A stretch of DNA of 64,000 nucleotides from an uncultured Flavobacteriaceae bacterium. GTDB taxonomy: Bacteria; Bacteroidota; Bacteroidia; Flavobacteriales; Flavobacteriaceae. This document shows positions 57,790-64,000 of this stretch, piece after piece (position 1 is the stretch's first letter; each line of letters begins with the position of its first letter). The notes under the pieces were generated by a model. That model had not been told where the DNA came from. It ran no database searches and worked only from the letters and a program-made list of their open reading frames with translations. Position numbers and translations under genes: made by a program. Location: assembly GCA_937929935.1 (NCBI GenBank), contig CALFUL010000021.1, positions 1-64,000 of the forward strand. Reading direction: 5' to 3'.

Positions 57790-60700
57790 TTATTCTTCAA
57801 CAGATATTAAATTATCATCACTGTTTCTATCAATCAATTTGTTATAAGGATCAACACCCGACTTCAAAGGTTTCTCATCTGTAACCATGGTAAACGTAGT
57901 ATCACCAGGCTTTAACCATTTGGTTTCAAAGTAAAGTGGATTTTTTATGGTTACCCCATCTTCATCAACTACATCTTCACCAAACAAACCAATGTCAATC
58001 AAATTTTTGACTTTAGATACTTCACGTTCTTTGCCTGTATCATCATAATAAATCTTTTTTGAATTAACCGTAAAAGTGGTTTCCCACTGGTCATTATCGA
58101 TAGCTTTAGTTGTTGCATCAAGCACTCTGTTTTCATACAATACAATCTCTTTGAAGCCATCATCAACCTTATATTTTAACGAATCGGGTGTCACTTCATA
58201 AATCGCCTCATACAAATCTTCAGACGTAGCATACACCCCATTTTCATTATATTTAAATTCATTTAAAAATGATTTCAACGCTGTATTGATATTGTCTTCA
58301 CCGATCACATCTTGCAAGTCATACATAATCATAGACCCTTTTTCATACCAAATGTGGGTTTGCGTTTCAACATTGATTAAAGAGCGTTCTGGTTTAAAGC
58401 TAAATGATCTATTTGAGAGATACGTATCTAAAGAATTCTTTAAAAACCCTTTAATTCCATTTTCGCCATACTCATGTTTCATAGTCATTAAAGAAACATA
58501 TTCAGCTAGTGTTTCTGAAATAATATTTGCCCCTGTTGTATTACTAGGCGTAACTATATGACCCCACCATTGATGTGCTACTTCATGCGAGGTAACTCTA
58601 AAAGCATAGTTATAATCTTCAGCTTTTGTAAAATCAGCCACAAAACCAAAATCTTCAGAATAGGGTATGGTTGTTACAAAAGACTGAGCAAAATTAGAAT
58701 GAGCAGGAAATTCAATAATGCGTATTATAGAATTAGGATACTCATAAAAATTCTTTGAATTGTACTCTAAAGAAACCTTGAGCCCGTTAATAAAATGCTC
58801 TAAATTATTCTTGTGCTTTTCAGAATGATAAATTTCAATAGCTACCTTTTTACCACTAGGTGCCGTCCAAGAATCTTTATGTATCTCATAATCGCCAGAA
58901 ACAATATTGAAGAAAAGGTCAGTTTTTGATTCTAAATCATAGTGGTAGAATTTTCTACCATCTTTTTCCCATTGTTTAGTTAATACCCCCGGCGCTACTG
59001 CTGTTTGATTAGCAGTAGTACTAACCGTTGCTTCAAAATCAATATAATCTGCATCTGAACTAAATAAATTAGTTTTTAAAGCCAAGCTATCAGTACGTGG
59101 CGAGTTCAAATAATCTAACTCTTCAAGGTCATATTTTTTTCGCACTCCGTTATCAGAAAGTGAGCGTTCAAAGTGAAATCTAGGAAAAATACTATGCGTA
59201 AAAAAGCTACCATTATTTAAGACTTCAGTTTCTCGACTTGTTGTAAAACCTTTGGTTATCGCTTTAGTCTCTATATATAAGTTAGCCGTGTCTTTTGGTT
59301 GCATTATTCTAGGTAACTTATATATAAACAAACGGTATGCGCTGTCTTTTAAAAAAGGTTGAATCTCAGTATTTTCAAAAACAACCTTTTCAATGGTTGT
59401 GGTTGCAATAGGAAAATTAATTTCAAGTAATAAGGTATCAATAGGTACTTTAAATTTATTAACCACTTTAAAATTACCCTTAGCACGTACTTTTCTTTCT
59501 TCTGGATATATTGCAATATCTGCTTTTAAAGCAAGTACTTTAAGATGAGGCTTGTCAATATATTTGCCATATTTCTTTTCAGCATCTGCACTAGATTTCT
59601 CATAATAGTTACCATCTTCAAGCGTATTCAAAACTTTTAAATTGTAGTAACTATACCCTGCTACGCCAACAAAACTTAACACAAAGAGTAAAGTATAGGC
59701 TATAGTTTTTCCTTTGAATCGGCTGGCCGCTAATCGAAAACGCTCTTTAAAGCCTGATACAAATCCACGGTTCCAGAATATTTTTCCAACAGCCGCCAAA
59801 ATACAGGTAAACAAGATCCAATAGGCATTTAACCAAAATTTTCCGTTTAGGTAATGCCCAAATCCATTTAAGTCACTTAAAAAGCCTGAAATTGTTGAAG
59901 AAAACGTCACTAGCGGATTTGAAGATTTAAATGCCAAGCCAACTAGAATGGGCCATCCAATATAAATTAGAACAACAATAAAATGACCTAAAAACTTATT
60001 ATTGAATAAGACGTGAATAAAAAATGCAAGTAATAAAATCATTAGGTATTGCGGAAAAACATCAACAAAACCATAAACAAAATACATGCTCAATTCATAG
60101 TTAAAATAGCCATTAATAGTTTGAAATAACATACCCACGATAATACCTAAAAGTGTTAAAAGAATAGCGGTACCAATCAGCGCAATAATTTTAGAAAGGT
60201 AAAGCGTATTGTTACTCACAGGCAAGGCATCATAAAACTCAAAGGTTTTGTTTTTACGAGTTCTATGCACAGCTTCACCTGCATAAATGATTAGAATAAT
60301 ACTCGAAAACAGACTAATGCCCCCAAATATTTGAGCAACCATATACCTAGTTAGCGGTAATGATGGCGTACCATATACTTGATTTGACTGAAAGGCAACC
60401 AGCCCAGCAATCAAAACCCCTAAAACAAACAAAACAATAAAAACAGGTTCTTTGATAATTGAAAGAAATTCTATTTTACTCAGTGACCATAATTTAGATT
60501 GTTCAGTCTTCTTTGAGAAAATTTGTTGAATTGCAGGAACTTGTTGTTCTGAATAAACGGCATTATCTTCTTTGGTGGTTTTCTTTTTGCTAGAAGACAA
60601 AAAGCCTTTGAATGAAAAACGAAACAAGGTGTAAAGAAAAACAACTATACCAATGCCTAACCACAATAGTCTATTTAACAAAAACTTGCCAGATAGCGAT

Positions 60701-61392
60701 AACTGGTTCGTGTTTAATTCATCAATTGACCAGTACTTAGAAAGATAATTATGAGCTGATCCGCCAAAGGGGTCAACATAAACTGATAACCACTGCGTAT
60801 CAAGATTAGACAACAACTGATCAGTTACCGTATTTAAAATTAAAAATAAAATACCCCCTAAATACAAAATAGGCATGCGTTTAAAAAAGGCCATCAATGC
60901 GAAAAAAAGACTACCTATAAAAAATGCATTAAACGTAAGTATGTATAAAAAAGGATAGAAATAAGAAGCAAAATTAAAACCAGTATACACCCCATAATCA
61001 GGCCGATCAAGAAGCGCACCGATACTAAAGCCTATAATGGCCCCTAGCATTGCCCCAATATTGATTAGGGTAACAATGGTAAAACTACCTAAGAAACGAC
61101 CTAGTACATAACTTTTTTCGGTTACCGGAAAAGTGAAATACGTCTGAGCCGTATGGTGCTCTGCATCTCGAAAAATAGGAACCCCCATTATTGCTGCATA
61201 AAAAAACATGCCAATGATACTTACCGGACCTAGAACACCTATGATGGCATCAGGGCTATTGGTAAACTGCGCCGTTACAGAACTTTCAAAAACAGCTATT
61301 AATAACGGAATCAAAAACAGCAAAGCTGCGTAAATATAAGTCGCAGGTCTGCGTAATCTATATTTTAACTCAAAAAGGAATATCTCTTTCAT
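57790..61392 (-). CDS. ABC-2 type permease fused to M1 aminopeptidase
   Basis: A 1200-residue protein. Residues 1 to about 600 are an ABC-2-type permease with at least ten hydrophobic segments in two blocks. From about 610 to the end is an extracytoplasmic gluzincin M1 peptidase domain with HEVAHQWWGH near 933-942 (HExxH plus the Trp-Trp) and the third ligand Glu in SETLAEYVS, 19 residues on. Its ATPase is encoded immediately upstream on the same strand. Such fusions occur in Bacteroidota; the transported or cleaved substrate is unknown. Confidence 0.92.
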   Translation of the reverse strand: MKEIFLFELKYRLRRPATYIYAALLFLIPLLIAVFESSVTAQFTNSPDAIIGVLGPVSIIGMFFYAAIMGVPIFRDAEHHTAQTYFTFPVTEKSYVLGRFLGSFTIVTLINIGAMLGAIIGFSIGALLDRPDYGVYTGFNFASYFYPFLYILTFNAFFIGSLFFALMAFFKRMPILYLGGILFLILNTVTDQLLSNLDTQWLSVYVDPFGGSAHNYLSKYWSIDELNTNQLSLSGKFLLNRLLWLGIGIVVFLYTLFRFSFKGFLSSSKKKTTKEDNAVYSEQQVPAIQQIFSKKTEQSKLWSLSKIEFLSIIKEPVFIVLFVLGVLIAGLVAFQSNQVYGTPSLPLTRYMVAQIFGGISLFSSIILIIYAGEAVHRTRKNKTFEFYDALPVSNNTLYLSKIIALIGTAILLTLLGIIVGMLFQTINGYFNYELSMYFVYGFVDVFPQYLMILLLAFFIHVLFNNKFLGHFIVVLIYIGWPILVGLAFKSSNPLVTFSSTISGFLSDLNGFGHYLNGKFWLNAYWILFTCILAAVGKIFWNRGFVSGFKERFRLAASRFKGKTIAYTLLFVLSFVGVAGYSYYNLKVLNTLEDGNYYEKSSADAEKKYGKYIDKPHLKVLALKADIAIYPEERKVRAKGNFKVVNKFKVPIDTLLLEINFPIATTTIEKVVFENTEIQPFLKDSAYRLFIYKLPRIMQPKDTANLYIETKAITKGFTTSRETEVLNNGSFFTHSIFPRFHFERSLSDNGVRKKYDLEELDYLNSPRTDSLALKTNLFSSDADYIDFEATVSTTANQTAVAPGVLTKQWEKDGRKFYHYDLESKTDLFFNIVSGDYEIHKDSWTAPSGKKVAIEIYHSEKHKNNLEHFINGLKVSLEYNSKNFYEYPNSIIRIIEFPAHSNFAQSFVTTIPYSEDFGFVADFTKAEDYNYAFRVTSHEVAHQWWGHIVTPSNTTGANIISETLAEYVSLMTMKHEYGENGIKGFLKNSLDTYLSNRSFSFKPERSLINVETQTHIWYEKGSMIMYDLQDVIGEDNINTALKSFLNEFKYNENGVYATSEDLYEAIYEVTPDSLKYKVDDGFKEIVLYENRVLDATTKAIDNDQWETTFTVNSKKIYYDDTGKEREVSKVKNLIDIGLFGEDVVDEDGVTIKNPLYFETKWLKPGDTTFTMVTDEKPLKSGVDPYNKLIDRNSDDNLISVEE

Positions 61393-61394
61393 AA

Positions 61395-62270
61395 TTACAC
61401 GGTTTGAGTTTGGTTAATACTATAGAAATAAAAATCTTCAAGATTATTATTAACCTTTTCAAACCCTACACCTGGGTTAGTATCAGCCGCGACATTAACA
61501 TAAAATGTACCGCCTCTTAAATAATTAGATAAGACTTTATATTCATTTTCATAGTGTTCCAATTCTTCTTTGGCAATCTGCTTACGAAATACTTTGCCGT
61601 TTAAAGAGTTCGAAAGTTCTTGCGGATGCCCTTGCACCATCACTTGACCTTCATTAAAAACGGCCATATTAGTACACAAATTGATAACGTCATCAACAAT
61701 ATGTGTTGATAGAATTACAACTGAATCTTCACCTAATTCACTTAAAAGATTGTGAAAACGATTACGCTCTAAAGGGTCTAAACCTGCAGTAGGTTCATCA
61801 ACAATGATAAGTTTTGGATTACCAATCAAAGCTTGAGCAATGCCAAATCGTTGACGCATACCCCCAGAATAATCTCCAAGATTTCGCTTTCTAAATTTGT
61901 AGAGATTAACTTTATTTAGCAAATCAGCGACATAGGCTTTTCTGTCAGTTTTACTTTGAATTCCTTTTATTTTGGCAATATGATCTAACATCATTTCTGC
62001 TGACACTTTTGGATACACTCCGAAATCTTGGGGTAAATAACCTAAAACCTTTCTTATTTCTTCTGGTTCTTCAAAAACATCAATATCATTAAATTCTATT
62101 GAACCGCTATCAGCGAGTTGCAGTGTGGCAATGGTACGCATCAACGTAGATTTTCCGGCACCGTTAGGGCCTAATAGTCCAAACATTCCTTTTCCTATTT
62201 CAAGGTTCACATTATTCAAGGCCTGGGTTCCATTAGGATAGGTTTTGTTTAAATTGGTGATTAAAAGCAT
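61395..62270 (-). CDS. ABC transporter ATP-binding protein
   Basis: A 291-residue ATPase with Walker A GPNGAGKST (34-42), Q-loop LPQDFG near 80, signature YSGGMRQRFG (134-143), Walker B LIIVDEPTAGLDP near 154-166 and switch His190. It precedes the permease-M1 gene by 2 bp, so the two form one transporter. A perfect palindrome lies about 130 bp upstream. Confidence 0.95.
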   Translation of the reverse strand: MLLITNLNKTYPNGTQALNNVNLEIGKGMFGLLGPNGAGKSTLMRTIATLQLADSGSIEFNDIDVFEEPEEIRKVLGYLPQDFGVYPKVSAEMMLDHIAKIKGIQSKTDRKAYVADLLNKVNLYKFRKRNLGDYSGGMRQRFGIAQALIGNPKLIIVDEPTAGLDPLERNRFHNLLSELGEDSVVILSTHIVDDVINLCTNMAVFNEGQVMVQGHPQELSNSLNGKVFRKQIAKEELEHYENEYKVLSNYLRGGTFYVNVAADTNPGVGFEKVNNNLEDFYFYSINQTQTV

Positions 62271-62397
62271 AGTTTTTAGTTTTACGGTTATTAATCTTAC
62301 AAGGTAGGTGTTAATTTCTCTTTTAATGTTACAAATTAACCCTTACTTATTTGTGCCAAAGAAAGGGTAAAATTAATGTGAAATGCAAAATAAGTAA

Positions 62398-62419
62398 CCC
62401 TATTTTTATAAAAATAGGG
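62398..62419. promoter_or_regulatory. Perfect 22-bp palindrome upstream of the ABC operon
   Basis: CCCTATTTTTA followed by its exact reverse complement, with no spacer. It lies between the regulator stop and the ATPase start. It could be an operator for a dimeric regulator or the hairpin of a terminator; no T tract follows in either direction. Nothing else of note was seen in the 235-bp gap. Confidence 0.55.
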
Positions 62420-62505
62420 AGCCAAATAAGATTACAAAGCACTGATTATTAATATTTTAACTACATTTTTTCTAAAAACGAAGTTAAAAACGTTAGTATT
62501 CAATT

Positions 62506-64000
62506 TTAGTGCTCTTTATTCACTTTTTTAATAAATAAAGAAGGTGACAAGCCTGTATTTTGTTTGAAATATTTAGTGAATGAATCAACACTTTTATAAC
62601 CAATTTCTTCTGCAATAGCTTTTACAGAATATTGCCGCATTTGGTTATTAGTTTTTAGCTCAGTAACAATGTAATTAATCCGAATCTCGTTTACAAATGC
62701 ATTAAAAGTAGTATTCAAATGATTATTGATTACATTAGAAAGATATGATGTATTTGTTTTTAACTTTTTAGCCGTATTATAAAGCGTAGTTTTGGGTTTA
62801 AGAAAAAACCCTTCTTCATTCAGTCGGGCAATTTGTCGAATCAATTCTGCAACTTTTTCATCTTTTATGACTAATGCTTGTGTTGTTTGAGAAATACCCG
62901 TCTCATTCAAATCTTTACTATTTTCAATACGCTGTCTGTTCATTAGCGTATTAAACTTTGCCTGATTTTGCTTTTGTTTAAAGATTATGAAAAGCGTTGT
63001 AAATAACACTAAAACTCCAATCATATACCATAAGTAACTTATATAGTCTTCTAGTTTGCTTTTTGCCTCTCTTTCCTTTATTTGAAGGTCTTTGGTTTCA
63101 ATACCATGCAACCCCTCCATAACTTTCATTCTTCCATCATTATATTTCTCAAGATAAAAAACCAAATCTTTTAGATATTTTTCACTCAACTCCTTACTTC
63201 CTTTTTGTTCATAAATCTCATGCGATAAACTGAAAAATTCTGGATCGAGTAACGGTTTTCATTCTTAATAAGAAGGGCCATTTGCAATGTAATTCAAATA
63301 AACAATTGAACTATCTATTTTATTTAAATCAAGATAAATACTGCTCATTTTTATTAATAATTGGCTTGGCATTCGAGCATAATCACCAAATTGCTCACTT
63401 CCATATTTCTTGTACTTTGTTAGTGCTTTATTTAAATCTCCTTCACGATAAGCCTGGTTTCCTTCATTAAATAAAGTTCTAAATTTCATAAAATCTTTAC
63501 CGCTTATTTGCACCTCTTTTTCATACTTTTTTAAATACAGATTCACTGAATCAGTATTTCCAAATTCGCCATGAATATTTGCTATTGCTAAAGCCAAGAA
63601 CTGTCTCCAATTGCTCGAATGAGATGTGTCATTAAATACTGAGTCAAGCTCCATATTAAACATCTTTACATAAAGGTCTAATGCTGAACCGTTTCTGCAA
63701 ATAATCTGATTTAGCCGTACTAATTCTGATCTTGCTGTAAACAAGACCAAATTTTTATTTTTCTCAGTAGGGTATTTATCATATTCAATCAATTCATAAT
63801 ACAGTTTAAAAGCCTTTTCATATTCAAAGAGATCAGAATATGCTGAAGCCATCAAAATTTTAGTTTGTGGTGTAAATTCATTGAGATTATTCTTATCAAT
63901 GATTTCAGAAACCTTAGTTAGATAGTCAAGTGCTAACCTAGAATTATTTTCTAAATAAATATTTCCAGCTACTGTATATATGACAGCTTTGTCATATTCA
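62506..64000 (-). pseudogene. TPR-TM-AraC regulator broken by two in-frame stops, partial
   Basis: One continuous reading frame from the right edge to 62506, interrupted only by TAA at 63265-63267 and TGA at 63259-63261. The upstream part has TPR-like helices (NIYLENNSRLALDYLTK; DLFEYEKAFKLYYEL). The part after the stops continues KPLLDPEFFSLSHEIYEQKG and then has a coiled coil, one membrane helix (YLWYMIGVLVLFTTLFIIF) and an AraC-type DNA-binding domain (SYLSNVINNHLN, EEIGYKSVDSFTKYFKQNTG). This is the usual flavobacterial TPR-TM-HTH layout of 500-600 residues. It may be a pseudogene, or two coding parts, or carry a sequencing error. Confidence 0.8.

Overview
The window comes from a low-GC marine-type Flavobacteriaceae (Bacteroidota) chromosome. 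This is inferred from TonB-dependent receptors with carboxypeptidase-like N-termini, many lipoproteins, paired propeller proteins of the VPS10/BNR type, a DUF5689 protein, a dimeric glycyl-tRNA synthetase, a TPR-TM-AraC regulator and REP-like palindromes built on a TTCGAGCGGAGTCGAGA motif. No rRNA or tRNA gene, CRISPR array or complete prophage was seen.

Layout. 1-13.3 kb is mostly housekeeping: an edge-truncated aldo/keto reductase, exonuclease III, two paralogous outer-membrane barrel proteins, a TonB receptor, glyS, a coiled-coil membrane protein, a ComF-type phosphoribosyltransferase, an Ig-like lipoprotein, a nitrilase-family amidase, and an ankyrin protein divergent from katG. 13.4-19.1 kb is accessory. 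It holds two cassettes, each a surface-type lipoprotein with a shared N-terminal domain, a Gly/Ser linker and an unrelated C-terminal domain (one an HExxH zincin), followed within 10 bp by a small exported protein. I read these as polymorphic toxin-immunity pairs. Each cassette lies between an intact gene and a duplicated 3' end of that gene. 19.2-24 kb is a TonB receptor/DUF5689/secreted endonuclease-phosphatase locus. 24-31 kb holds two large VPS10/BNR propeller proteins around a GIY-YIG nuclease gene bracketed by REP-like palindromes.

31.2-40.2 kb is a type I restriction-modification locus, hsdM-hsdS-rhuM-DUF262/HNH-hsdR. Its RhuM gene is frameshifted near the 3' end. A 20-bp copy of the hsdR start lies upstream of the DUF262 gene, which points to an insertion between hsdS and hsdR. 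40.3-46.7 kb carries a TlpA-like thioredoxin, an S41 protease, a lactonase-like propeller and a HAD phosphatase, with long structured non-coding repeats filling all three spacers.

46.7-56.8 kb is haem biosynthesis: hemH, then (after a DUF1460 gene, a VOC protein and an AraC regulator) hemA, a hemC-hemD fusion, hemE and hemF, interspersed with a four-helix-bundle (IVP) gene and a GNAT gene. The most striking feature is that hemF has lost its own ATG and is fused in frame behind a REP-associated tyrosine transposase (RAYT). REP palindromes lie at both ends of the transposase part, one in the end of the GNAT gene and one at the fusion junction. 56.8-64 kb ends with a 49-residue basic protein, a bestrophin-like membrane protein, a convergent terminator, an ABC permease-M1 aminopeptidase fusion with its ATPase, and a TPR-TM-AraC regulator interrupted by two in-frame stop codons and running off the right edge.
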